A stretch of 64,000 bases of DNA, taken from the NCBI RefSeq assembly GCF_002160985.1, contig NZ_NFLQ01000013.1, positions 1 to 64,000 on the forward strand, given 5' to 3'. This DNA comes from Lachnoclostridium sp. An118. Lineage in GTDB: Bacteria > Bacillota > Clostridia > Lachnospirales > Lachnospiraceae. Below, piece by piece: positions 50,013-58,235 of this stretch. How positions within the stretch are numbered: position 1 is the stretch's first letter; each line of letters opens with the position of its first letter. A model generated the notes under the pieces. It saw nothing but the letters and a program-made list of their open reading frames with translations, did not search any database and had not been told where the DNA came from. A program made the translations under genes and the position numbers.

Positions 50013-50399
50013 ATGGGCGGACAGAAAAAGCCACCTCTTTACAAAAGCTTCGGCTATGCCTTTGAGGGCATTTTTGCCGTGATCAGAAAAGAGAGGAACA
50101 TGAAGATACACTGCTGCATGATGGTCCTGGTCATTGCTGCGGGACTGTTTTTTCAGATATCGGCAGCAGAGTGGTGTGTCTGTTTTGTGCTCTTTGGCCT
50201 GATCATGTCCCTGGAGCTTGTGAACACGGCGGTGGAGTCCGTGGTGGACCTGGTGACGGAGGAGAGGCATCCCCTTGCCAAGCTGGCAAAGGACGCGGCG
50301 GCGGGTGCTGTGCTGATCGCCTCCATCATGGCTGCGGCCGCCGGGCTCATCATCTTCATACCCAGGGGCTGGCAGTTCCTCCTGGGCCTTATGGGATAG
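50013..50399 (+). CDS. dgkA: Diacylglycerol/undecaprenol kinase family protein
   Basis: Small integral membrane kinase of 128 residues. Gram-positive members phosphorylate undecaprenol to recycle the carrier lipid for wall synthesis. The family core is there: a cytoplasmic SFGYAFEGIFAVIRKERNMKIH helix, then three membrane helices, with MSLELVNTAVESVVDLV holding the catalytic glutamates. GGGAGGGACGG precedes the ATG. It is the first gene before phasin and AarF genes, with a gap of 75 bases. Confidence 0.93.
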   Translation: MGGQKKPPLYKSFGYAFEGIFAVIRKERNMKIHCCMMVLVIAAGLFFQISAAEWCVCFVLFGLIMSLELVNTAVESVVDLVTEERHPLAKLAKDAAAGAVLIASIMAAAAGLIIFIPRGWQFLLGLMG

Positions 50400-50474
50400 G
50401 CGAAGCGCCCGCCGGGCCGGGCGGCAGAGAACAACAGGATAGGAAAGACAGACATAGTGAAGGGAGAGATTTCT

Positions 50475-50837
50475 ATGGAAAACTTTGGAGACGGCATCAA
50501 AAAACTTCTGCTGGCAGGCATCGGAGCTGTGGCGGTGACGACAGAAAAGTCAAAGGAAGTGCTGGACGAGATGGTGAAAAAGGGTGAGCTGACCGTGGAG
50601 CAGGGGAAAGCCCTGAACGAGGAGCTCAAGCACAATATCAAGAAGACTATGAAGGAGAAGGTCAATGTGTCCGTAAAGACATCCACGCCGGAGGAGCTGG
50701 ACGCGCTCCTGGACCGCATGACGCCGGAGCAGATCGAGGCTCTGAAGGCCCGCATCCAGGCTATGGAGTCTGAGGCGGACGGAGCAGAGGAGGCCGCGGA
50801 GTCCGCAGACCTGGAGGAAGAAGAGGCCCATGAGTAG
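50475..50837 (+). CDS. Phasin-like protein
   Basis: A 120-residue helical protein with MENFGDGIKKLLLAGIGAVAVTTEKSKEV at the start, KKGELTVEQGKALNEEL in the middle and an acidic Glu/Ala tail. It resembles the phasin superfamily / PHA granule regulator proteins. No PHA synthase is visible. AGGGAGAG lies before the ATG at 50475. It overlaps the AarF-family gene by 8 bases, and this pair is recurrent in Clostridia, so it may assist or regulate that kinase-like protein at the membrane. Confidence 0.75.
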   Translation: MENFGDGIKKLLLAGIGAVAVTTEKSKEVLDEMVKKGELTVEQGKALNEELKHNIKKTMKEKVNVSVKTSTPEELDALLDRMTPEQIEALKARIQAMESEADGAEEAAESADLEEEEAHE

Positions 50838-52431
50838 GCTGGACGTGGCGGACGACCGGGAGACGGGGCAGTACAAGAGCCGGCTCCGGGAGATGACGGC
50901 TGTCCTCCATAAATATGAGATAACCAAGGGGCTGACGCCGGAGAAGCTCCGGATGATACTGGAGGACCTGGGACCTACCTTCATAAAAATAGGGCAGGTC
51001 ATGTCCATGCACTCGGATATCCTTCCAAAGAGATACTGCGATGAGCTGATGAAGCTCCGCTCGGACGTAAAGCCCATGCCGTTCTCAGAGGTGTCGGAGG
51101 TGCTGGACGAATCCTACGGCTGTCCCTGGGGTGCTGTTTTCCGGGAGATCAGTGAGAAGCCGCTGGGGTCGGCCTCCATTGCCCAGGTGCACAGAGCGGT
51201 CTTAAAGGACGGCTCCCCTGTGGTCATCAAGGTGCAGAGGAAGGGGATCTACGGCGTCATGGCCAGGGATATCTCCCTCCTGAGAAAGGCGGTGAGGCTT
51301 CTTCCGCCGGTGAGCATCAAGGGCATGGTGGATCTGGATATGGTCCTGGGAGAGCTGTGGGATGTGACCCGGGAGGAGATGAACTTTCTCACGGAGGCTG
51401 CCAACATGGAGGAGTTTGCCAGGAAAAACGATGGCATCGCCTACGTTGGCTTTCCTGTGCTGTACCAGGAATACACGACGGTCCACGTGCTTGTCATGGA
51501 GTACATCGACGGTTTTGGGATAGACGAGAAGGAGAAGCTGCTGGAAAACGGCTATGACCTGAAGGAAGTGGGAAGCCGGCTGGCGGACAACTATATGAAG
51601 CAGGTGATAGAGGACGGGTTTTTCCACGCGGACCCGCACCCCGGCAATCTGCGCATCAGGGACGGCAAGATCATCTGGATCGACATGGGCATGATGGGGC
51701 GCCTCACAGAGCGGGACAGGGAGCTCATCGCCAAGGCTGTCCGGGGTGTGGCCCTGAACGATGTGGGGCTGATACAGGAGGCGGTCATGGCCCTGGGAGA
51801 ATTCAAGGAAAATCCGGACCCGAGCCGGCTCTACGAGGACATCAGCAGTCTCCTGTCCAAATACGGCACCGTGGATATGGGAGATATCGATGTGGCGGAG
51901 GTCATGATGGACCTGATGGAGGTCATGAAGGAGAACCGGATCATCATGCCCCACGGCCTGACTATGCTGGCCAGAGGCCTGACCCATATGGAGGGGGTGC
52001 TGGCTGATATAGCCCCGGAGATCAACATGGTGGAGATCGCGGCGGGGCGCATCAAGGCGAACATCGTTAAGAATTTTGACTGGAAGAAGGAGTTGAAAGG
52101 CGGAGGAAAGACGCTGTACCGGGCCGTGCAGAGGGCCCTGGACATCCCGGTGCTGGTCTCGGACGCCGTGCAGGGGTATCTGAAGGGACAGACAAAGGTG
52201 AACCTGGACCTGCACGCCTCGCCGGAGCTTGCCAGGCTCCTCCGGAGGATGGTGCAGAATATTGTCATGGGACTGTGGGTCATGGCGCTCCTCATCAGCT
52301 CCAGCATCATCTGTACCACGGACATGAGGCCAAAGATATGGGGCATCCCGGCGCTGGGTGCCTTCGGCTATCTCATTGCCTTTGTCATTGTCATGTATGT
52401 ATTTCTGAAGCATCTGTTTTCAAAAAAATAG
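50830..52431 (+). CDS. AarF/UbiB family atypical kinase
   Basis: Protein-kinase-like protein of the ABC1/ADCK/UbiB family, 533 residues. It has the family KxGQ motif (FIKIGQVMSMHSDILP), the alanine-type loop LGSASIAQVH instead of a glycine-rich loop, HADPHPGNL and WIDMGMMG for metal binding. Two C-terminal helices (about 482-500 and 508-528) anchor it to the membrane. In aerobes UbiB supports ubiquinone synthesis; an anaerobic Clostridium has no ubiquinone, so here a lipid-handling role is more likely. It overlaps the phasin-like gene. Confidence 0.92.
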   Translation: MSRLDVADDRETGQYKSRLREMTAVLHKYEITKGLTPEKLRMILEDLGPTFIKIGQVMSMHSDILPKRYCDELMKLRSDVKPMPFSEVSEVLDESYGCPWGAVFREISEKPLGSASIAQVHRAVLKDGSPVVIKVQRKGIYGVMARDISLLRKAVRLLPPVSIKGMVDLDMVLGELWDVTREEMNFLTEAANMEEFARKNDGIAYVGFPVLYQEYTTVHVLVMEYIDGFGIDEKEKLLENGYDLKEVGSRLADNYMKQVIEDGFFHADPHPGNLRIRDGKIIWIDMGMMGRLTERDRELIAKAVRGVALNDVGLIQEAVMALGEFKENPDPSRLYEDISSLLSKYGTVDMGDIDVAEVMMDLMEVMKENRIIMPHGLTMLARGLTHMEGVLADIAPEINMVEIAAGRIKANIVKNFDWKKELKGGGKTLYRAVQRALDIPVLVSDAVQGYLKGQTKVNLDLHASPELARLLRRMVQNIVMGLWVMALLISSSIICTTDMRPKIWGIPALGAFGYLIAFVIVMYVFLKHLFSKK

Positions 52432-52472
52432 AGATACGGCAGAGCTCGTCTTTCTGCCGTATCTTTATTTTT
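52432..52472. terminator. Bidirectional terminator between AarF and bioY
   Basis: AGATACGGCAGA (52432-52443) and TCTGCCGTATCT (52453-52464) form a perfect 12-bp stem, loop of 9. The plus-strand tail is TTTATTTTTT and the minus-strand tail is TATTTTTTTG. Confidence 0.9.
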
Positions 52473-52478
52473 TGGAGT

Positions 52479-53078
52479 CTAACCGAGGATCCTATGCATG
52501 AGCGGGGAAATCCGCCGCGCTGTCAGAGATGCCAGGACGCAGAGAAGGAAATCACCGGAGGCTGTCAGGATAAAGCAGTTGAATATCACCACGCTCCATG
52601 GCACCGGCGTGTCAAGCACATAGTTGCTGACAAAATAGTAGTACAGATTGCCGGACAGATACATGACGGTAAACCCTGCCATGGAGATGCCCAGATAGGC
52701 AAAAATATGCCTGGGATGAAAGCGCTCTGTCAGCCAGCCAACGACCGCTGCCGTGAACAGAAAGCCGAGCAGAAAGCCGAAGGTGGGCCGCAGCAGATAG
52801 GAGGGGCCTCCGCCCGAGGCGAAGATGGGCACGCCGCACAGCCCGATGAGAAGGTAGATCCCCACGCTGAGGCTCCCGTGCTTCCCGCCAAGGATAAATC
52901 CTGCCAGCAGGGCAAAGTAGAACTGGAGCGTGAAGTGCATGGGAAGGGGCTGCACCGGGATGGTGATCTGGATAAAGGCCCCGATAGCTACCAGAGCTGT
53001 AAACAGGCCGCACAGAGTCAGAGTCTGTACTTTTCTGTCCGCCCTTGGGACGGAGCTTCCGTTATTGTAATTTGTCAA
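52479..53078 (-). CDS. bioY: Biotin transporter BioY
   Basis: Substrate-binding membrane subunit of the energy-coupling factor biotin transporter, 199 residues with six helices. QPLPMHFTLQFYFALLAGFILGGKHG and GGGPSYLLRPTFGFLLGF are BioY motifs. No ATPase or EcfT is beside it, so it must share the general ECF module or act alone. Translation starts at TTG (53078), 9 bases after AGGAGG; no ATG is in frame. The promoter has both consensus hexamers. Confidence 0.95.
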   Translation of the reverse strand: MTNYNNGSSVPRADRKVQTLTLCGLFTALVAIGAFIQITIPVQPLPMHFTLQFYFALLAGFILGGKHGSLSVGIYLLIGLCGVPIFASGGGPSYLLRPTFGFLLGFLFTAAVVGWLTERFHPRHIFAYLGISMAGFTVMYLSGNLYYYFVSNYVLDTPVPWSVVIFNCFILTASGDFLLCVLASLTARRISPLMHRILG

Positions 53079-53105
53079 CGATATACACCTCCTGCATGTT
53101 TTTTT

Positions 53106-53134
53106 ATTATAGGAGAGCTTCCTTTCGTTGTCAA
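53106..53134 (-). promoter_or_regulatory. Full-consensus promoter of bioY
   Basis: On the minus strand TTGACA (53129-53134) and TATAAT (53106-53111), spacer 17: every base matches the sigma-70/sigma-A consensus. Such strength is unusual for a vitamin transporter and suggests a repressor, but no palindrome is obvious within it. Confidence 0.9.
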
Positions 53135-53167
53135 GAAAAGCAGCGCTGCCAGAAGGCGGCGCTGCTT
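53135..53167 (-). terminator. Terminator of the EIIC-like gene
   Basis: AAGCAGCGC-TGCC-AGAA-GGCG-GCGCTGCTT forms a 13-bp stem with an AGAA tetraloop and one G-U pair. On the minus strand it is followed by TTCTTG, the edge of the bioY -35. Confidence 0.75.
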
Positions 53168-53172
53168 CGGTC

Positions 53173-54735
53173 TTATGACTTTTTCTTTTCCCGGAGATTG
53201 GCCAGAGACGTGATGAGGAAAGCCAGGCCCGCGGCGGCCAGCATACAGATCAGAAACTGGAGCCCGTGGCCCTCATTTGCCATGGCAGGCGCCACAACAG
53301 AGGGGACGTAGGCGGTCCCGCGGACATTGAAAAGGCCTACCAGGGCGCCGGAAGCGCAGGCGCTTATGAGGGCGCCGCCAAAGACGATGCGGCTGGAGAA
53401 CATGAAGGGGTAAGCGGCCTCCACAAAGGTGCCGAAGCATACATTTACGAGGAAGCCCGGGAGAGCCGCCGCAGCCTGCCCTTTATCCTTGGGGAAGAGC
53501 ACGTTTGCCAGGGTGATGCCGGCTGACACCATGACGAGGCCTGTCATGTCGATGGCTCCCAGGAAGCTGAAGCCGGCCTCCTCCATCTCCAGGAGGACGA
53601 TGGGCAGGATAGCCGCATGGTACACACCTCCGATGATGGCCGGCCAGATCAGAACGCCAGCCAGGGCTCCCGCCAGCACCGGATTGATGTCAATGGCGGC
53701 ATTGATGGCGTCGCAGATGAGATTGCCAAGCCAGAGGGCCGCGGGCGATATGAGGTACATGCCGATGAGTCCGGCGGCCAGCCCGCCCAGTCCGCCGGCA
53801 GCGATATTAGCCGTTGTCCCCGGAATGTTGTGGCGGAAACAGAAGATACTTATGTAGTAGGAGAAGACACCGGCCACGATACCTGCGATCAGTCCGCCGA
53901 TGATGCCGCCGTCCACAGCCAGCACGCCGGAGACGATACCGGCCACCACGCCCACTTCCTCCAGGCCCGACACCTGTCTGGCGGCTATGGCGCAGATGAC
54001 CACCGGGATGGAGGCCACCAGCGTGTCAAACACACCGGACAGGTCCGAAAGGACAGGGATGCGGCTGATGGCAAGGCAGAGAGCCATGGCAATGAAAGCC
54101 GGGAGGCTTGTCATCATGATGCCCCGGAAATTGATGCGCTTCCATATGTTGGTCTGGAGATTTTCAGCGGCCTGGGCTCCTGTCTTTCCGATGACGGGGC
54201 GGTAGCGGACGCCCCACTCCCTGGCAAAGGCGGTGGTGAAGGCCACGGCCCTTGTGCGGCTGGTGGTCCCTGTGGTGCCGGAGGCGGAGAGGACTCTTCC
54301 GCCCATGCTCTGCACCTTTGCCACGGAGCTGCCGCCGGTGCCGGCCAGGGGGAGCTCCGCTTCTATGGCGGCCTGGAATGTGAGGTGGTTGACCTTTTCA
54401 GGCTCCGCGCTGACGAACATGACGCCGTCAATCTGCCCTTCACGGACCATCTGTGCGATCCGGGCATCCACCTCCAGAGCCGCCTCGTTGATCTGGGAGA
54501 GGGTGCCCTCCTTTTCCAGATGCAGCTCTCCATCCTTCCAGGTGAACAGCCTTGCAGGGCTGTCCGGCCCTGCCGTGTCCAGACTGGAGGATGCCAGTAT
54601 ATACTGCACGGCGGCCACCTGCATCTGGGCGGCCCCTGTCTGCAGAAGGATCTCCTTCATCATGCCATGGATGTCACTTCCGCCCTGCTTAAAGAGATTG
54701 CCTCCGCTGCTTCCTATAAATGCGATTTTTTTCAT
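53173..54735 (-). CDS. PTS EIIC-like membrane protein with N-terminal alpha/beta domain
   Basis: A 520-residue protein in two parts. Residues about 1-195 form a soluble alpha/beta domain (GSSGGNLFKQGGSDIHGMM, VMFVSAEPEKVN, GTGGSSVAKVQSMGG) that I do not recognise. Residues about 205-515 hold about nine hydrophobic helices resembling EIIC of the fructose/PfoR type (GVFDTLVASIPVVICAIAARQ). There is no EIIB cysteine domain or EIIA domain, and no partner genes are adjacent. It is divergent from nadA. Whether it moves a sugar by the PTS or acts as a PfoR-like regulator/transporter is open. Confidence 0.75.
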   Translation of the reverse strand: MKKIAFIGSSGGNLFKQGGSDIHGMMKEILLQTGAAQMQVAAVQYILASSSLDTAGPDSPARLFTWKDGELHLEKEGTLSQINEAALEVDARIAQMVREGQIDGVMFVSAEPEKVNHLTFQAAIEAELPLAGTGGSSVAKVQSMGGRVLSASGTTGTTSRTRAVAFTTAFAREWGVRYRPVIGKTGAQAAENLQTNIWKRINFRGIMMTSLPAFIAMALCLAISRIPVLSDLSGVFDTLVASIPVVICAIAARQVSGLEEVGVVAGIVSGVLAVDGGIIGGLIAGIVAGVFSYYISIFCFRHNIPGTTANIAAGGLGGLAAGLIGMYLISPAALWLGNLICDAINAAIDINPVLAGALAGVLIWPAIIGGVYHAAILPIVLLEMEEAGFSFLGAIDMTGLVMVSAGITLANVLFPKDKGQAAAALPGFLVNVCFGTFVEAAYPFMFSSRIVFGGALISACASGALVGLFNVRGTAYVPSVVAPAMANEGHGLQFLICMLAAAGLAFLITSLANLREKKKS

Positions 54736-54786
54736 GCACTTTCCTCCTCTACTACTTTATCAAGGTAAACTACTAACAACTTAAAC

Positions 54787-54815
54787 AGTATACCATACAG
54801 AAGTGCGGAGCGCAA
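54787..54815 (-). promoter_or_regulatory. Promoter of the EIIC-like gene
   Basis: On the minus strand TTGCGC (54810-54815), 17-base spacer, TATACT (54787-54792) with TG one base before it. Confidence 0.55.
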
Positions 54816-54821
54816 GATTTT

Positions 54822-54837
54822 ATGTGTCTTGTCACAT
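54822..54837. promoter_or_regulatory. Putative NiaR operator
   Basis: ATGTG-TCTTGT-CACAT is a palindrome with a 6-base centre. It overlaps the nadA -35. The centre TGTCTTGTCA resembles the TGTCTTGACA-type core I recall for NiaR sites. niaR is the last gene of this operon, so self-regulation by niacin is inferred. Confidence 0.6.
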
Positions 54838-54857
54838 GTAAAGAATAGTGTTATACT
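54829..54857 (+). promoter_or_regulatory. Promoter of the nad operon
   Basis: TTGTCA (54829-54834), 17-base spacer and TATACT (54852-54857) with TG one base before. It overlaps the palindrome described at 54822-54837. Confidence 0.75.
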
Positions 54858-54890
54858 ATGTAAAGCTCATGCAAAAAAGGAGAAAGCAAT

Positions 54891-55817
54891 ATGGATATCA
54901 GAGATGAGATCAACCAATTAAAAAAGGAAAAGGACGCAGTGATCCTGGCGCACTATTACGTGCGTCCGGAGGTGCAAGAGATTGCCGACTATACGGGGGA
55001 CTCGTTTTATCTGAGCCGGACAGCGGAAAAGCTGACCAGCAAGGTGCTTGTCTTTGCCGGCGTGTCCTTTATGGGAGAGAGCGCCAAGCTCCTGAACCCG
55101 GAAAAGGTGGTGCTCATGCCGGATCTGTCAGCGGACTGCGCCATGGCCCATATGGCAGATGCGGGGACTATCCGCAAAATGCGGGATACATACGAAGACC
55201 TGGCGGTGGTGTGCTACATCAACTCCACGGCTGAGCTGAAAAGGCATTCTGATGTGTGCGTCACCTCCGCCAATGCGGTGAAGATCGTAAGAGAGCTCCC
55301 GAACAAGAATATCTTCTTTATACCGGACAGGAACCTGGCCCGGTTCGTGGCCGCCAAGGTGCCGGAAAAGCATTTTGTGTTCAATGCCGGGTATTGCCCG
55401 GTCCATGAGGAGATGAAGCGGGAGGAGATAGAGCGGCTGAAGCTGCGGCATCCGGAGGCACCGGTGCTGGTACACCCGGAATGTCCCGCCGCCATCTGCG
55501 ATATGGCGGATTATGTGGGGAGCACCTCGGGGATCATCAGGTATGCCGGTGAGAGCTCCGCCAGGGAATTCATTATCTGCACGGAGAGCGGGGTGCGCTG
55601 CGAGTTGCAGAAACAGGACCCGGACAAAGTATTTTATTTCCCGGATACAGAGCCGGTCTGTAAAGATATGAAGCTGATCACACTCGAGAAGATAAGAGAT
55701 GTGCTGAGAACAGGGGAAAATGCGCTGCAGGCAGAGGAAGGCTCTGCCAGCCGGGCCAGGGAGCCTCTGGAGAGAATGCTGGCCCTGGCGGCAAAACAGG
55801 AAAAAGGGGTGGAATAA
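54891..55817 (+). CDS. nadA: Quinolinate synthase
   Basis: Condenses iminoaspartate with dihydroxyacetone phosphate to quinolinate, the ring precursor of NAD. The 308 residues hold the conserved LAHYYV motif and the three cysteines of the [4Fe-4S] site in SADCAMAH, HPECPAAIC and GVRCELQ (NadA short form), plus VGSTSGIIRYA. Start behind AAAAGGAGAAAGC. nadB follows after one base, nadC and niaR later, so it leads the NAD operon. With nadB broken, the iminoaspartate supply is uncertain. Confidence 0.96.
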   Translation: MDIRDEINQLKKEKDAVILAHYYVRPEVQEIADYTGDSFYLSRTAEKLTSKVLVFAGVSFMGESAKLLNPEKVVLMPDLSADCAMAHMADAGTIRKMRDTYEDLAVVCYINSTAELKRHSDVCVTSANAVKIVRELPNKNIFFIPDRNLARFVAAKVPEKHFVFNAGYCPVHEEMKREEIERLKLRHPEAPVLVHPECPAAICDMADYVGSTSGIIRYAGESSAREFIICTESGVRCELQKQDPDKVFYFPDTEPVCKDMKLITLEKIRDVLRTGENALQAEEGSASRAREPLERMLALAAKQEKGVE

Positions 55818-55818
55818 A

Positions 55819-56758
55819 ATGAAGATAAATGCAGACGCAGTCATCGTGGGGACCGGCGTGGCGGGCCTTTTTGCCGCCCTGAGCCTTCCCCGGGAGCTGG
55901 AGGTTGTCATGATCACAAAGGCGGACCTGGAGAGCAGTGATTCCTTTCTGGCACAGGGCGGGATCTGTGTGCTCCGTGACGAGGAGGACTATGACAGCTA
56001 TTTTGAGGATACGATGCGTGCCGGTCACTACGAGAACCGCAGGGAGTCTGTGGACATCATGATACGCGGCTCCCGCCAGGTCATCAGGAGGCTGGTAGGG
56101 TACGGAGTGGAATTCGAGAGAGATGGGAAGGTGCGCGGGTGTCCTGGCAAGGCGGGGAGAGGAAAGGATCGCCATACGGGCGCCATTTACCATCCTGGCA
56201 AGCGGAGGCATCGGCGGGAGATACCGGCACTCCACCAATTTTCCCCACCTGACAGGAGACGCCATTGACATTGCAAAAAAGCATGGCATCCGGCTGGAGC
56301 ATCTGGATTACGTGCAGATCCATCCCACCACGCTCTACTCCAGGAAACCGGGGCGACGGTTCCTCATCTCCGAGTCCGTGAGGGGAGAGGGAGCCCTGCT
56401 GCTGGACCGGCACGGAGAGAGATTTGTGGATGAGCTGCTTCCCAGGGATGTGGTGACAAAGGCGATCCTGGAGCAGATGGAAAAGGACGGGACGGACCAC
56501 GTATGGCTGTCGATGGAGCCCATTCCGAGAGAGAAGATACTCAGCCATTTCCCCCATATCTGCCAGCGCTGCCTGGAGGGAGGGTATGATGTGACAAGGG
56601 AGTGGATCCCCGTGGTGCCGGCGCAGCACTATTTTATGGGCGGCATCTGGGTGGACAGCGAGAGCAGGACCTCCATGCCGGGACTCTACGCGGCGGAGGA
56701 TATTGCCCGCAGAACAGTCCAGGATACTCTGGACATGGCAGCGGAAAAAATAGTATAA
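55819..56758 (+). pseudogene. nadB: L-aspartate oxidase, broken by two deletions
   Basis: The intact enzyme oxidises aspartate to iminoaspartate with FAD and has about 430-530 residues. Here the FAD-binding start (VIVGTGVAGLFAALS) and DSFLAQGGICV are fine, up to GVEFERDGK. Then about 60 residues (the AYTREGAHSRPRI-like segment) are absent and the frame shifts near 56125-56140; reading from the start ends at 56268. The rest (ASGGIGGRYRHSTNFPHLTGD, QIHPTTLYSR, PVVPAQHYFMGGI) continues in the other frame. Near 56690 YAA joins EDIA directly, with the conserved GETxCNGVHGxNRLASNSLLE region missing in frame. Two deletions, one frameshifting, explain this. It should be inactive. Confidence 0.88.
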
Positions 56759-56783
56759 TAAAAAACAGCAAGGAGAAAATGAG

Positions 56784-57635
56784 ATGAACAGGATTACAAT
56801 GACTCTGCAGGTGGACCACCTGCTCCTGGAGGCGCTGAGAGAGGATATCTCCAGCGAGGATGTGACCACCAACGCGGTGATGAAGGAAGCCGTGCCCGGT
56901 GAGGTGGAGCTGATCGCCAAGCAGGACGGCGTGGTCGCGGGACTGGATGTGTTTGAGAGAGTATTCAAGCTTCTGGATGAGGATACAGAGGCAGTTTTTT
57001 TCTGCCAGGACGGCGGGAAGGTGACAAAGGGACAGCTCATGGGCAAGGTGACGGGAGATATCCGCGTGCTCCTGTCAGGGGAGAGAGTGGCCCTGAACTA
57101 TTTGCAGAGGATGAGCGGCATTGCCACCTACACCCGCTCCGTGGCGGAGCTTCTTGAGGGGACCGGTATCCGGCTCCTGGATACGAGAAAGACCACGCCC
57201 AATATGAGGATATTTGAGAAGTACGCGGTCCGCGTGGGGGGCGGGTACAACCACCGTTACAATCTGTCTGACGGAGTACTCCTAAAGGACAATCATATCG
57301 GTGCCGCCGGCGGCGTCAGGGAGGCGGTCCGCATGGCCAGGGAGTACGCTCCCTTTGTCCGCAGGATCGAGGTGGAGACAGAAAATCTGGAGATGGTGAA
57401 GGAGGCTGTGGAGGCAGGCGCCGATATCATCATGCTGGATAATATGTCACCGGAGGAGATGAGGGAGGCGGTCCGGCTCATAGACGGCAGAGCTGAGACC
57501 GAGTGCTCGGGGAATGTGACAAAGGAGAACATTGCCAGCCTTGTGTCTGCGGGAGTGGATTATATTTCCAGCGGGGCCCTCACCCACTCGGCTCCGATAC
57601 TGGACATTTCCATGAAAAATCTCCACGCCTTGTAG
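56784..57635 (+). CDS. nadC: Nicotinate-nucleotide pyrophosphorylase (carboxylating)
   Basis: Converts quinolinate and PRPP to nicotinate mononucleotide and CO2. The 283 residues match NadC: EDISSEDVTTNA, LLDTRKTTPNMRIFEKYAV with the phosphate-binding residues, and VGGGYNHRYNLSDGVLLKDNH. AAGGAGAAAATGAG precedes the ATG. It lies 25 bases behind nadB and 39 before niaR. It still works in de novo synthesis if quinolinate is provided, and its survival next to a broken nadB is notable. Confidence 0.95.
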   Translation: MNRITMTLQVDHLLLEALREDISSEDVTTNAVMKEAVPGEVELIAKQDGVVAGLDVFERVFKLLDEDTEAVFFCQDGGKVTKGQLMGKVTGDIRVLLSGERVALNYLQRMSGIATYTRSVAELLEGTGIRLLDTRKTTPNMRIFEKYAVRVGGGYNHRYNLSDGVLLKDNHIGAAGGVREAVRMAREYAPFVRRIEVETENLEMVKEAVEAGADIIMLDNMSPEEMREAVRLIDGRAETECSGNVTKENIASLVSAGVDYISSGALTHSAPILDISMKNLHAL

Positions 57636-57674
57636 GAGGCGGGAGAAAACGAGAAGCAAAGGAGGCCAGAGGGA

Positions 57675-58235
57675 ATGACTGGTTCTGATAGAAGAGAAGA
57701 TATCGTCCGGCGGATACAGGAGAGCGGCCGGCCTGTCCCTGCAAAGGAGCTGGCCGCTCTCTACCATGTGAGCCGGCAGGTCATCGTGCAGGATATCGCG
57801 CTGATCCGCGCCGCGGGCTATGAGATCATATCCACCAACAGAGGATATATACTCGGTACGTCGCCCTTTGTCAGCCGGGTGATGAAGGTGCAGCACACGG
57901 ACTCCCAGCTGGAGGAGGAGCTGTGCGCTGTCGTGGACCTGGGGGGGACAGTGGAGAACGTCATGGTCAATCACAGGGTGTACGGGCATCTTGAGGCGGA
58001 TCTGCACATTACCTCCAGGAGGAGAGTGACGGAGTTTATCAATGGGATCAGAAGCGGTAAATCCAGTCCTCTGAAAAATATCACCGCAGGCTATCACTAC
58101 CACAGGATCACAGCGGACAGCGAGGAGACTCTGGACATGATCGAGGACGATTTAAGAAAAAGGGGGTTCCTTGTGGAGCCGAAGGAGGATGGAGGAGAGG
58201 AGCATGACAAGGCTGAGTACACTGTGCTACATTGA
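57675..58235 (+). CDS. niaR: NAD synthesis repressor NiaR
   Basis: Niacin-responsive repressor of 186 residues. The N-terminal HTH_11 winged helix (about 1-60, PAKELAALYHVSRQVIVQDIALIRAAGYEIIST) is followed by the 3H domain, named for three histidines: KVQHTDSQLEEEL, MVNHRVYGHLEADLHI; this domain binds nicotinic acid. It closes the nad operon, and its site is likely at 54822-54837. It overlaps the Nudix gene by 32 bases, so the Nudix protein is in the same transcript. Confidence 0.93.
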   Translation: MTGSDRREDIVRRIQESGRPVPAKELAALYHVSRQVIVQDIALIRAAGYEIISTNRGYILGTSPFVSRVMKVQHTDSQLEEELCAVVDLGGTVENVMVNHRVYGHLEADLHITSRRRVTEFINGIRSGKSSPLKNITAGYHYHRITADSEETLDMIEDDLRKRGFLVEPKEDGGEEHDKAEYTVLH

